Origin: an uncultured Emergencia sp.
GTDB taxonomy: Bacteria > Bacillota > Clostridia > Peptostreptococcales > Anaerovoracaceae
Assembly: GCA_902476665.1 (NCBI GenBank)
Contig: CABSEO010000001.1
Location: 1-30,529 of the forward strand
Reading direction: 5' to 3'
Length of the DNA: 30,529 nt
A model generated the notes under the pieces. The model was not told the origin of the DNA. It did not search any database and saw only the letters and a program-made list of their open reading frames with translations. A program made the position numbers and the translations under genes. How positions within the stretch are numbered: position 1 is the stretch's first letter; every line of letters begins with the position of its first letter. Positions 23,239 through 30,529 of the stretch are shown piece by piece.

Positions 23239-23780
23239 TATTTGAGATACCTTATAAAATCCTGCTATGGGTGGGGAATTATGCATTTGAAAATTTGGCT
23301 TTACAGATGACAGTCAGATTATCTGGATGAGAGCCTTCCTCGGTCATGGTTATACCGCAAATGGAGCTTACGGATTGTCAGTATGCAGGTTTTCGGAGAC
23401 TGGGTGTTTCACATCAATGTGAGGGGGAGATGATTTCTAGCAGAATTACTGTATATTAGCAACGGATGGTGTTCTTAAAGGCTCTTTTGTGGAGCAAGCG
23501 ATAAGGAACTATTTTGAATCTTAGAAAAATATAAAAGAAGGGGAGCTGGATCTGAAAAGGAATAACCTGACCACATTTTCCAATGTGGCATTCGGCTATT
23601 GCCTTGACATTGCCGGACAGATGAGAGCAGTGATTATCTGGAACTTATAGAGTGGGGAAAGGGCATTGAGGCGAATTTTGAGTCGTAAAGTGAACATTTT
23701 ACGGAAAAGATCTGTCAATGGTATTCGAGAAAGTAGACATTTGGCAGATTTTGGGCAAATTTCCCTCAATAAAATTCAAA
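23239..23780 (+). other. Stretch without intact genes; possible decayed coding sequence
   Basis: No frame longer than about 60 codons with a start and ribosome site is present. Short protein-like pieces occur in alternating forward frames: IFEIPYKILLWVGNYAFENL near 23240, DDSQIIWMRAFLGHGYTANG near 23310, ILATDGVLKGSFVEQAIRNY near 23455 and YLELIEWGKGIEANFES near 23636. This pattern would fit a gene broken by several frameshifts and stops, but I cannot name the ancestor and chance frames are possible. The promoter of the rpmG operon begins directly after it. Confidence 0.3.
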
Positions 23781-23786
23781 AAAGCG

Positions 23787-23815
23787 TTGACATTGACATT
23801 CTGCTCTAGTATACT
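23787..23815 (+). promoter_or_regulatory. Strong promoter of the rpmG-secE-nusG-ribosomal operon
   Basis: A perfect TTGACA (23787-23792), a 17-base spacer and TATACT (23810-23815), preceded by an A-rich UP-like tract. It lies about 84 bases upstream of rpmG. The leader contains a small hairpin, AGAGC pairing with GCTCT, near 23844-23865. Confidence 0.85.
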
Positions 23816-23898
23816 TAATAGGCAACTTTATGATTATTCGTAACAGAGCTGGTAAGACTGGCTCTGAATTTTGAGTTAGAAGACGGAGGACAATCGTA

Positions 23899-24048
23899 AT
23901 GAGAGTAAAAGTTACATTGGCGTGCACTGAGTGCAAGCAGAGAAACTACAACACTATGAAGAACAAGAAGAACGATCCTGATCGTATCGAACTGAAAAAG
24001 TACTGCAAGTTCTGCAAGAAAGAAACTCTTCACAAAGAGACTAAATAA
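23899..24048 (+). CDS. rpmG: 50S ribosomal protein L33
   Basis: A 49-residue zinc-ribbon ribosomal protein beginning [19 protein letters not shown]. It retains both CxxC pairs (CTEC near the start, CKFC near the end), so it is the zinc-binding form. ACGGAGGA lies upstream of the ATG. It is the first gene of the operon and is followed after 12 bases by secE, the usual Firmicutes order. Confidence 0.96.
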   Translation: MRVKVTLACTECKQRNYNTMKNKKNDPDRIELKKYCKFCKKETLHKETK

Positions 24049-24060
24049 GGAGAGATTAAC

Positions 24061-24306
24061 ATGGCAAACAAGGACCAAGCAAAAAAGGCTGCGGCAAAAG
24101 CTAAGAAATCCGGCAGTGCCAAAGAATATTTCAAGGGTATTAAGCTGGAAATGAGCAAGGTAGTCTGGCCGACCAAGAAAGAGCTGGGAACCTTTACAGG
24201 TGTAGTAATTGCTACCTGCGCCGTTTTCGCACTGGGCTTCTGGTTAATTGACACAGGCGTTCTGGCTGCATTAAAAGCAGTTTTGGGCATCACACTGACT
24301 AACTAA
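24061..24306 (+). CDS. secE: Preprotein translocase subunit SecE
   Basis: An 81-residue, single-span form of SecE, the clamp of the SecYEG channel. A lysine-rich N-terminus is followed by the amphipathic helix YFKGIKLEMSKVVWPTKKEL (containing the signature WPTKKE) and one membrane segment (VVIATCAVFALGFWLIDTGV). AAGGAGAG lies before the ATG. The N-terminal extension rich in Ala and Lys is common in low-GC Gram-positives. Confidence 0.95.
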   Translation: MANKDQAKKAAAKAKKSGSAKEYFKGIKLEMSKVVWPTKKELGTFTGVVIATCAVFALGFWLIDTGVLAALKAVLGITLTN

Positions 24307-24327
24307 AAAAAGAAGAAGGTACGAAAA

Positions 24328-24903
24328 ATGTCTGATTTTGAAAACAACAACGTAGCTTCTCCGCTTTTGGGAGAAGGCATCAGAGGCGATGGCCAGGCCA
24401 AGTGGTATGTAGTCCATACCTATTCGGGTCACGAGAACAAGGTAAAAGTGAATATCGAAAAGATGGTTGAAAACCGTGGAATGCAGGATTTAATTTTGGA
24501 CATCATCGTGCCGACTGAAGATAGAGTCGAAATCAAAGACGGCCAGCGCAAGATAAAGACCAGGAAAATGTTTCCGGGTTATGTAATTATAAAGATGATT
24601 GTTACCAATGAGTCCTGGTACCTTGTAAGAAATACACAGGGTGTCACGGGGTTCGTAGGTCATGGCTCCGACCCGATTCCTCTTACCGACGAGGAAGTCG
24701 CAAGAATGGGAATCGAAAAAGTTTACATCGATCTGGACGTGAAAATCGGAGACACAGTACGTGTTATCAGTGGACCTTTCGAGAGCTTCATGGGTGAAGT
24801 GATGGAAATCAACAAAGAAAAACAGGTACTGACCGTTAAGGTTTCCATGTTCGGTAGAGATACACCTGTTGAACTTGAGTTCGGACAGGTAGATAAACTG
24901 TAG
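24328..24903 (+). CDS. nusG: Transcription termination/antitermination factor NusG
   Basis: A 191-residue NusG. Residues ~25-130 form the NGN domain that binds RNA polymerase ([20 protein letters not shown], then [10 protein letters not shown] and [12 protein letters not shown]). The C-terminal KOW domain is about 140-191 ([19 protein letters not shown]). The first ~24 residues, including [12 protein letters not shown], form a non-conserved extension. It pairs with secE and precedes rplK as in most bacteria. Confidence 0.96.
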   Translation: MSDFENNNVASPLLGEGIRGDGQAKWYVVHTYSGHENKVKVNIEKMVENRGMQDLILDIIVPTEDRVEIKDGQRKIKTRKMFPGYVIIKMIVTNESWYLVRNTQGVTGFVGHGSDPIPLTDEEVARMGIEKVYIDLDVKIGDTVRVISGPFESFMGEVMEINKEKQVLTVKVSMFGRDTPVELEFGQVDKL

Positions 24904-24932
24904 CGTACAGCTATAGAGAAAGGAGAAGAATA

Positions 24933-25358
24933 ATGGCTAAGAAAGTTGAAGGTTATATCAAACTTCAGATTGCGGCCGGAAATGCTACTCCAGCACCTCC
25001 AGTAGGACCTGCTCTGGGTCAGAAGGGCGTGAACATCATGGACTTCTGTAAACAGTTCAATGCCAGAACACAGGATCAGCCTGGTATGGTAATTCCAGTA
25101 GTAATCACTGTATATGCAGACAGATCTTTCACATTTGTGACTAAGACTCCGCCAGCAGCAGTATTACTGAAAAAAGCAGCTGGACTGGATGCAGCATCCG
25201 GAGAACCTAACAAGAAAAAGGTTGCTACTCTGACATATGCTCAGGTAGAAGAAATCGCAAAGACAAAGATGCCTGACTTAAATGCGGCAACTCTTGAAGC
25301 AGCAACAGACATGATCAAGGGTACTGCAAGAAGCATGGGTATCGTAGTAGAAGACTAA
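24933..25358 (+). CDS. rplK: 50S ribosomal protein L11
   Basis: A 141-residue L11, the stalk-base protein that binds the GTPase-associated region of 23S rRNA. Signatures include [20 protein letters not shown], the proline-rich hinge, and [14 protein letters not shown] in the linker to the RNA-binding domain, ending [23 protein letters not shown] precedes the ATG. Length is normal. Confidence 0.97.
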   Translation: MAKKVEGYIKLQIAAGNATPAPPVGPALGQKGVNIMDFCKQFNARTQDQPGMVIPVVITVYADRSFTFVTKTPPAAVLLKKAAGLDAASGEPNKKKVATLTYAQVEEIAKTKMPDLNAATLEAATDMIKGTARSMGIVVED

Positions 25359-25368
25359 GAAGATGGGA

Positions 25369-25388
25369 GAACGGCTGTTGAACCGTTC
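25369..25388 (+). promoter_or_regulatory. Hairpin in the rplK-rplA gap, candidate L1 autoregulatory site
   Basis: GAACGG (25369-25374) pairs with CCGTTC (25383-25388) around an 8-base loop, 26 bases before the rplA ATG and just upstream of its AGGAGG. There is no T-run, so it is not a terminator. Ribosomal protein L1 commonly represses its own operon by binding an rRNA-like mRNA site, but whether this hairpin is that site is inference. Confidence 0.35.
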
Positions 25389-25414
25389 GTTAACACCACA
25401 AGGAGGTAAAAATT

Positions 25415-26110
25415 ATGCCAAAGAGAGGCAAAGGCTACAAGGAAGCAGCTGCCAAATTTGACAAATCACAGCTGCACGAAGTTTCTCAGGCTATGAAATT
25501 AGCATGTGAAACTTCAAGAGCTAAGTTTGATGAAACTGTAGAAGTTCACGTAAAGCTTGGCGTTGACGGAAGACACGCTGACCAGCAGGTTAGAGGTGCA
25601 ATCGTACTGCCTAACGGAACTGGTAAAAGCGTAAAAGTATTGGTATTTGCAAAAGGCCCTAAGGCTGAAGAAGCTGAAAAGGCTGGTGCTGACTATGTCG
25701 GAGCAGAAGAAATGGCTCAGAAGATTCAGACTGAAAACTGGTTTGATTTCGACGTAGTTGTTGCTACACCTGATATGATGGGTGTTGTTGGTAGACTGGG
25801 TAAAATCCTGGGACCTAAGGGTCTGATGCCGAACCCTAAATCAGGCACAGTAACCATGGATCTTGAAAAAGCTTTAGCAGAGATTAAAGCCGGTAAGGTT
25901 GAATATCGTCTGGATAAGCAGAACATTATCCATACTCCAATCGGAAAGAGCTCATTCGGTCCGGAAAAGCTGGAAGAAAACTTCAACGCTCTTCTGGAAG
26001 CAATCGTAAAAGCAAAACCGGCTACTGCAAAAGGTCAGTATCTGAGAAGCGTTACTGTTGCAGCAACTATGGGCCCTGGAATCAAAATCAATCCGGCTCT
26101 GATTGGTTAA
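25415..26110 (+). CDS. rplA: 50S ribosomal protein L1
   Basis: A 231-residue L1 of the mobile L1 stalk that helps release E-site tRNA; it is also a translational repressor in many bacteria. It begins [18 protein letters not shown] and contains [20 protein letters not shown], the family signature [20 protein letters not shown], and the C-terminal [26 protein letters not shown] lies before the ATG. Length is normal. Confidence 0.97.
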   Translation: MPKRGKGYKEAAAKFDKSQLHEVSQAMKLACETSRAKFDETVEVHVKLGVDGRHADQQVRGAIVLPNGTGKSVKVLVFAKGPKAEEAEKAGADYVGAEEMAQKIQTENWFDFDVVVATPDMMGVVGRLGKILGPKGLMPNPKSGTVTMDLEKALAEIKAGKVEYRLDKQNIIHTPIGKSSFGPEKLEENFNALLEAIVKAKPATAKGQYLRSVTVAATMGPGIKINPALIG

Positions 26111-26130
26111 TCAAAAACATAAACTTTGAG

Positions 26131-26232
26131 ATTTAACCGTAGACAGCGGGTGCCGAAAGGCTTAATTTCCCGCCGAGGTACAATATATAGATATTGACCC
26201 TGTCTTACGGCTGCCGCAAGACAGGGCTTTTT
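26131..26232 (+). promoter_or_regulatory. Ribosomal protein L10 leader
   Basis: The rplA-rplJ gap carries a characteristic L10 leader: AACCGTAGACAGCGGGTGCC, then GGCTTAATTTCCCGCCGAGG, in which CAGCGGG and CCCGCCG form the protein-binding stem with its internal kink. In Firmicutes this RNA binds L10(L12)4 and switches a downstream terminator, adjusting rplJL output. The arrangement of leader plus attenuator matches that known structure. Confidence 0.85.
26198..26232 (+). terminator. Attenuator hairpin of the L10 leader
   Basis: CCCTGTCTT (26198-26206) pairs exactly with AAGACAGGG (26218-26226), followed by CTTTTT. It sits inside the operon upstream of rplJ, so it is expected to be conditional. 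A second perfect hairpin, GAACTGCC with GGCAGTTC (26251-26270), follows right before the rplJ ribosome site. Confidence 0.85.
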
Positions 26233-26293
26233 ATTGAGTACCAGATTCGTGAACTGCCTGTCGGCAGTTCCAGAAAGGAGAACAGAAAAAAAT

Positions 26294-26788
26294 ATGTCAG
26301 TAGAAGCAAAACAGCAGAAACAGATCATCATTGATGAAATTAAGAGCAAGCTGGAAAATGCACAGTCCGCAGTAGTAATCGACTACATGGGCATCAATGT
26401 TGCAGAGGCTGATGCTATGAGAAAGACTCTTCGTGAAGCGAACGTTGACTATACAGTTTACAAGAACACTTTAATCAAGAGAGCTATCGAAGGCACAGAC
26501 TACGCTCCTCTTGCAGAAGTTCTGGACGGACCGACCGCACTGGCTGTCAGCAGCGAAGATGCTACTGCTCCGGCAAGAACTATCAATGAACTGATTAAAA
26601 AATATAAGAAGATGGAATTCAAAGCAGGTGTGGTAGAGGGCACTTATTATGATAAGGCCGGTATCGAACAGATTGCTGATATTCCATCCAGAGATGTGCT
26701 CATTGCTAAGTTCATGGGCAGCATCCAGTCCCCTGTCAGCAAGTTTGTCAGAACTCTGGCAGCTATTGCAGAAGAAAAAGAGGCTTAA
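26294..26788 (+). CDS. rplJ: 50S ribosomal protein L10
   Basis: A 164-residue L10, which anchors the L7/L12 dimers of the ribosomal stalk. The N-terminal rRNA/L11-binding domain includes SAVVIDYMGINVAEADAMRK, ANVDYTVYKNTLIKRA and LDGPTALAVSS; the C-terminal helix for L7/L12 binding follows. The frame is open further upstream to 26234, but the ATG at 26294 follows AGAAAGGAG and matches the family start, so the longer version is rejected. It is translated from the mRNA controlled by the L10 leader. Confidence 0.96.
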   Translation: MSVEAKQQKQIIIDEIKSKLENAQSAVVIDYMGINVAEADAMRKTLREANVDYTVYKNTLIKRAIEGTDYAPLAEVLDGPTALAVSSEDATAPARTINELIKKYKKMEFKAGVVEGTYYDKAGIEQIADIPSRDVLIAKFMGSIQSPVSKFVRTLAAIAEEKEA

Positions 26789-26889
26789 TCCGGCCGCATA
26801 AATCTGTGAAACTTTTTTTGGCGGCAACGATATAGTCTGTCGCAGAGAACGAGAACTGAAACCAAAATATAAATAAAGGAGAAAAGAAA

Positions 26890-27255
26890 ATGAATAAAGA
26901 ACAGATCATTGAAGCTATCAAAGCGATGTCCGTTTTAGAGTTAAACGAATTAGTTAAAGCTTGTGAAGAAGAATTTGGCGTATCCGCTGCTGCTCCAGTA
27001 GCAGTTGCAGGCGCTGCAGGTGCTGCTGCTGCTGAAGAAGAACAGTCTGAATTCACTGTAGTTCTGGCTGAAGTTGGTTCCGAAAAGATTAAGGTTATCA
27101 AGGCTGTAAGAGAAATCACCGGTCTGGGCCTGAAAGAGGCTAAGGAACTGGTAGACGGAGCTCCATCCAATGTTAAAGAAGGCGTTGAAAAGGCTGAAGC
27201 AGAAGCTATCAAGACTCAGCTTGAAGAAGTTGGCGCTAAGATTGAACTGAAATAG
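26890..27255 (+). CDS. rplL: 50S ribosomal protein L7/L12
   Basis: A 121-residue stalk protein that recruits translational GTPases. It has an N-terminal dimerisation helix pair ([20 protein letters not shown]), an alanine-rich flexible hinge (residues ~38-52, [20 protein letters not shown]), and the C-terminal factor-binding domain with [20 protein letters not shown] and [12 protein letters not shown]. Strong AAAGGAG. It is the last gene of the ribosomal operon before a terminator. Confidence 0.98.
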   Translation: MNKEQIIEAIKAMSVLELNELVKACEEEFGVSAAAPVAVAGAAGAAAAEEEQSEFTVVLAEVGSEKIKVIKAVREITGLGLKEAKELVDGAPSNVKEGVEKAEAEAIKTQLEEVGAKIELK

Positions 27256-27283
27256 TTTCATTCTGTAAATTAAATAAACTGGC

Positions 27284-27335
27284 AAAAAGGGCTGCTGCAT
27301 TAGCGAAAAGGATCGTTAGGGCATGGCCCTTTTTT
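27284..27335 (+). terminator. Intrinsic terminator after rplL
   Basis: AAAAAGGGC (27284-27292) pairs with GCCCTTTTT (27326-27334), followed by another T, with a long ~33-base apical region. Unlike operons in which rplL reads through into rpoB, this transcript appears to stop here. Confidence 0.75.
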
Positions 27336-27753
27336 AATATAGAGAAAATATTGTTCTGTAATATTTTGTAAATGAGAAATGACTGGGAAATCTGTTTGTC
27401 CTTTCTTCCGAGATCAATGCTGTTGAGTAATCTGGATGAGTGTGTTAACCATAAATGTCTGTTTTGATAAAAATGAGTATAAATATCAGGAGGACAAAGA
27501 CAGACAAAAATTAAAATTTAACAGTTTTTAACCAAAGTAACCGAAAAATGTTAAATTGAGTATAAAAAATAGCGGGATCAGCCGGGTAGAATTCAAATTG
27601 CTTATATTTTTAATCTGATTTTTTTATTTTCTGGATAATGATCTTTTATATTTATACTCGTTTTAGTGCTTTTTGATATTTTGGATAATGTGGTTTATTT
27701 GATCGACGCCAGTTGGAGGCTGCAGCCTTTTGCGGAAATATCTGGATATTTCT
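27336..27753. other. AT-rich intergenic stretch with repeats, no gene seen
   Basis: About 420 bases without a convincing frame. Visible structure: TGAGTATAAA at 27474-27483 and again at 27557-27566; a perfect 9-bp inverted repeat AATTTAACA (27515-27523) with TGTTAAATT (27549-27557); an isolated strong ribosome-site-like AGGAGG near 27489 with no start codon after it; and the 12-bp palindrome AGGCTGCAGCCT near 27716-27727. I cannot assign a riboswitch or small RNA. Confidence 0.4.
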
Positions 27754-27782
27754 TTGACTTGAGATAATCCAGATGATATATT
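27754..27782 (+). promoter_or_regulatory. Candidate promoter for the GNAT gene
   Basis: TTGACT (27754-27759), a 17-base spacer and TATATT (27777-27782) lie about 67 bases upstream of the ATG at 27850. Confidence 0.6.
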
Positions 27783-27849
27783 ATGATTGAAATAAAATAC
27801 TTCGTCGGAAGCGACGGTAATAATGGATGTATACATGTGAGGTGTTGAA

Positions 27850-28332
27850 ATGGAACTGAAGATTAGAACGGCGAATGAAAGAGATATAGACAGAGTCTGG
27901 GAGATAGAACGGGTATGTTTTCCTCCGGCAGAGGCGGCAAGTCTGGAAAAGTATCAGTGGAGACTTGCCAACTATCCGGACTACCTTCTGATTGGAGAGA
28001 CTGATGGTGAAATTGTTTCTGCGATCAGCATGATTCCCATGGCGGCACCGGTCATTACAGATGAAGTCTTTGAAATGGAAAAAGGCCCTTTGGGGAATGT
28101 CTGTGCGGTACTGTCTGTCATAACCGATCCTGAACATCAGAAGCAGGGTTTTGCAGGCAGGATGCTTGAAGCCGCTTCGGCGCGGGCCCGTGAACTGGGG
28201 ATGAAGTCTATGGCTCTGACTTGTAAGGAGCATCTGATTCACTATTATGCAAGATTCGGCTATGAGAATCTGGGCGTTTCCGGTTCGGTTCACGGCGGCG
28301 CAATATGGTATGATATGGTAAAGAAGCTGTAG
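27850..28332 (+). CDS. GNAT-family N-acetyltransferase
   Basis: A 160-residue single-domain acetyltransferase. It has the N-terminal IRTANERDIDRVWEIERVCFPP typical of arylalkylamine-acetyltransferase-like and RimI-like GNATs. The acetyl-CoA loop follows strand beta-4 as VITDPEHQKQGFAGRML (Q-x-x-G-x-A in place of the common R-x-x-G-x-G), and HLIHYYARFGYENLG is the C-terminal GNAT motif. The substrate is unknown. It has its own promoter and lies between the rplL terminator and the rpoB promoter, interrupting the usual rplL-rpoB neighbourhood. The ribosome site is weak (GAGGTG). Confidence 0.85.
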   Translation: MELKIRTANERDIDRVWEIERVCFPPAEAASLEKYQWRLANYPDYLLIGETDGEIVSAISMIPMAAPVITDEVFEMEKGPLGNVCAVLSVITDPEHQKQGFAGRMLEAASARARELGMKSMALTCKEHLIHYYARFGYENLGVSGSVHGGAIWYDMVKKL

Positions 28333-28444
28333 TTTCTGTCAGGAAAGGTATGGCTTTTGGTAAAAGTGTCCAGAATTGATCATACAGGGCGCAGAATCTG
28401 TTTTTGCACTGATGAGAAAAAAATCATGTATTTTTTGAATCAGC

Positions 28445-28473
28445 TTGACTATTTGACAAGTTTATGGTATCAT
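28445..28473 (+). promoter_or_regulatory. Candidate promoter(s) for rpoB
   Basis: TTGACT (28445-28450), 17 bases and TATCAT (28468-28473). Overlapping it, TTGACA (28453-28458), 17 bases and TAGACT (28476-28481) form a second candidate 8 bases downstream. Either would start transcription about 35-45 bases before the rpoB ATG. Confidence 0.65.
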
Positions 28474-28523
28474 AATAGACTGCCACGCAAATGTAAACTG
28501 TTAAGATATAAGGAGTGATAAAT

Positions 28524-30529
28524 ATGCCAAAACCTATCCATGTAGGTAGAAAAGACCGTATGACATTCTCGAAAATCAATGAAGTCGGGCAGATGCCGAA
28601 CCTGATTGAGATCCAGACAAAATCATACGACTGGTTTATCAGGGAAGGTCTGAGAGAGGTTTTCGAAGACATTTCCCCAATCAGAGATTATGCGGATAAT
28701 CTGATTTTAGAATTCATTGATTACTCCCTGAACGATCCTCCGAAGTATGAACAGGAGGAATGTAAAGAGAGAGATGTAACATACGCAGCTCCGTTAAAAG
28801 TTAGAGTCAGACTTGTCAATAAGGAGACAGGAGAGGTAAAGGAACAGGAAGTATTCATGGGAGATTTCCCTCTGATGACTGAAAAGGGAACCTTTATCTA
28901 CAATGGTGCGGAACGTGTAATTGTAACGCAGCTGGTTCGTTCTCCGGGACCGTACTACAGTGCTGAAACCGACAAGTCCAATAATAAGCTTTACTCAACC
29001 CAGATTATTCCAAACAGAGGTGCATGGTTAGAGTATGAGACAGACTCTAACGAGATTATCTCTGTCAGAGTGGACAGAACAAGAAAACAGCCTTTGACAA
29101 CTCTTCTCAGAGCGCTGGGAATCGGTTCAGACAGAGAAATTATTGAGCTTTTTGGCGAAGACAGCAGACTCCTGAAAACACTGGAAAAGGACACAACCAA
29201 TGACTACGAAAGTGGTCTGAAGGAAATCTATAAAAAGCTGAGACCTGGTGAACCACCAACAGTGGACAGTGCCAAGTCACTGCTTAATTCGTTGTTTTTT
29301 GATCCAAAGAGATATGACCTTGCAAAGGTAGGAAGATATAAATACAACAAAAAACTGGCGATTGCAAATCGTTTGACCGGCCATGTATTGGGAAGACTGC
29401 CTGATGTGGTGGTTGCTGAGGATGTTATCGATCCGAATACCGGAGAGATTCTGGCAGAAGCCGGCAGCAAGATCAGTCGTGCCCTTGCAAAAGACATTGA
29501 AAATGCAGGCGTAGAGTATGTAATGGCCTATGCCAAGGATGACGAAACCAGAGTTACCAAAGTGATCGGCAGCAGATTTGTTGAAGTGAGCAAATATGTG
29601 GATTTTGATATCAGTGATCTGAAGATTGCCGATAAGGTTTATTATCCTGTACTCATGGAAATTCTGGAACAATGCCAGGGCGAAGATGAAATCAGACGTG
29701 CGCTGGCGGCAAGAAAGAACGACCTGTCACCAAAGCATATTATTATGGAAGATATTATTGCTTCCGTCAGCTATATTCTGAACCTGAACTATGGCATCGG
29801 AACTACTGATGACATCGACCATCTGGGCAACAGAAGACTGAGAACCGTAGGGGAACTGCTGCAGAATCAGTTCCGTATCGGCCTTGCCAGAATGGAAAGA
29901 GTCGTTAAGGAGAGAATGACCATTCAGGATATTGAAATGACTACACCACAGGCACTGATGAATATCAGACCTGTTACAGCAGCTATTAAGGAGTTCTTCG
30001 GAAGCTCTCAGTTGTCTCAGTTCATGGACCAGAACAATCCTCTGGCAGAACTGACGCATAAGAGAAGACTTTCTGCCCTTGGTCCGGGAGGTCTTTCCAG
30101 AGAAAGAGCCGGCATGGAAGTACGAGATGTACATCAGTCCCATTACGGCAGAATGTGTCCGATCGAGACACCAGAAGGTCCGAATATCGGTCTGATCGGT
30201 TCTCTGACCACTTATGGTATTATTGATGAGTATGGCTTCATCAAAACACCGTACAGAGTGGTAGATAAGGAGACCGGTATCGTTACAGATGAAATCCGCT
30301 ATATTACTGCAGATGAAGAAGAACTGCTAATCATTGCTCAGGCCAATGAGCCGCTGGATGAAGAAGGACGCTTTGTTAACGCAAAGGTTGCCGGCAGAGG
30401 CGCAGGCGGAGAAATCACCATGTTTCCAAGAGAAGTGGTAGACATGATGGACGTATCACCAAAACAGGTAGTGTCCGTCGCTACAGCCATGATTCCGTTC
30501 CTGGAAAATGACGACGCCAACCGTGCACT
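28524..30529 (+). CDS. rpoB: DNA-directed RNA polymerase beta subunit, N-terminal part (runs off the window)
   Basis: The first ~668 residues of the roughly 1,200-residue beta subunit. It starts [20 protein letters not shown], with AAGGAG 8 bases before the ATG. Recognisable regions are the protrusion and lobe ([20 protein letters not shown], then PGPYYSAE) and the rifampicin pocket, [20 protein letters not shown] followed by [20 protein letters not shown]. At the positions equivalent to E. coli Gln513, Asp516, His526 and Ser531, the usual susceptible residues are present. [20 protein letters not shown] follows as expected. The frame is uninterrupted to the window edge. Confidence 0.97.
   Translation, partial: MPKPIHVGRKDRMTFSKINEVGQMPNLIEIQTKSYDWFIREGLREVFEDISPIRDYADNLILEFIDYSLNDPPKYEQEECKERDVTYAAPLKVRVRLVNKETGEVKEQEVFMGDFPLMTEKGTFIYNGAERVIVTQLVRSPGPYYSAETDKSNNKLYSTQIIPNRGAWLEYETDSNEIISVRVDRTRKQPLTTLLRALGIGSDREIIELFGEDSRLLKTLEKDTTNDYESGLKEIYKKLRPGEPPTVDSAKSLLNSLFFDPKRYDLAKVGRYKYNKKLAIANRLTGHVLGRLPDVVVAEDVIDPNTGEILAEAGSKISRALAKDIENAGVEYVMAYAKDDETRVTKVIGSRFVEVSKYVDFDISDLKIADKVYYPVLMEILEQCQGEDEIRRALAARKNDLSPKHIIMEDIIASVSYILNLNYGIGTTDDIDHLGNRRLRTVGELLQNQFRIGLARMERVVKERMTIQDIEMTTPQALMNIRPVTAAIKEFFGSSQLSQFMDQNNPLAELTHKRRLSALGPGGLSRERAGMEVRDVHQSHYGRMCPIETPEGPNIGLIGSLTTYGIIDEYGFIKTPYRVVDKETGIVTDEIRYITADEEELLIIAQANEPLDEEGRFVNAKVAGRGAGGEITMFPREVVDMMDVSPKQVVSVATAMIPFLENDDANRA

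Noticed and set aside
23239..23898. tRNA or other structural RNA upstream of rpmG-secE
   Set aside because: Some bacteria carry a tRNA here, but no cloverleaf or TTCGA-type arm was found.
26234..26293. Upstream extension of rplJ
   Set aside because: It would translate through the leader hairpin, and the ATG at 26294 has AGAAAGGAG and matches the L10 N-terminus.
1..30529. CRISPR array, insertion sequence, prophage or integrase
   Set aside because: No regularly spaced long repeats, transposase, integrase or phage genes were seen; the only periodic repeats are the short operator-like sites listed.

Overview
This looks like the chromosome of a strictly anaerobic, low-to-medium GC Firmicute of the class Clostridia. 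The evidence is the oxygen-sensitive glycyl-radical chemistry, a sigma-54 regulatory circuit, strong AGGAGG-type ribosome sites, classical Firmicutes intrinsic terminators and the gene order rpmG-secE-nusG-rplK-rplA-rplJ-rplL followed by rpoB. The exact genus cannot be fixed from the sequence alone.

Layout. (1) 1-3700: the tail of a DUF917 protein, a LytR-CpsA-Psr cell-wall enzyme and an Eis-like acetyltransferase. (2) 3726-11730: a glycyl-radical module. An AraC-type regulator with a GH39-like C-terminal half diverges from an operon encoding an aldo/keto reductase, a 790-residue glycyl-radical enzyme (GRE), its radical-SAM activase and an amino-acid permease. (3) 11779-15488: a PucR-type regulator diverging from an ornithine-cyclodeaminase-family protein and a PLP aminotransferase. 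(4) 15513-21797: a RocR-like sigma-54 activator diverging from an operon with a near-consensus -24/-12 promoter, encoding an arginase/agmatinase-family ureohydrolase, a three-part TRAP transporter and a LUD-domain protein. (5) 21844-23780: pgeF, two small unknown genes and a stretch without intact genes. (6) 23787-30529: the transcription/translation core (rpmG to rplL, then rpoB), with an acetyltransferase gene lying between rplL and rpoB.

How it fits together. Regions 2-4 look like a catabolic island of three separately regulated modules, all directed at amino acids or guanidino/amino carboxylates: two uptake systems (APC permease, TRAP), a C-N hydrolase, an NAD(P)-dependent deaminase or cyclodeaminase, a transaminase, and a GRE paired with a carbonyl reductase. 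The GRE carries the catalytic cysteine and the glycyl-radical site, but has Cys-x-Gln where the characterised eliminase GREs have Cys-x-Glu, so its reaction is not predictable by simple homology. It is the best candidate here for undescribed chemistry. Each module also shows a plausible operator: an 11-bp direct repeat at 21-bp period in front of the GRE operon, a 12-bp inverted repeat in the PucR divergon, and three 9-bp repeats at exactly 20-bp period in the sigma-54 divergon.

All assignments were made by reading motifs, start sites and context; no database search was run.
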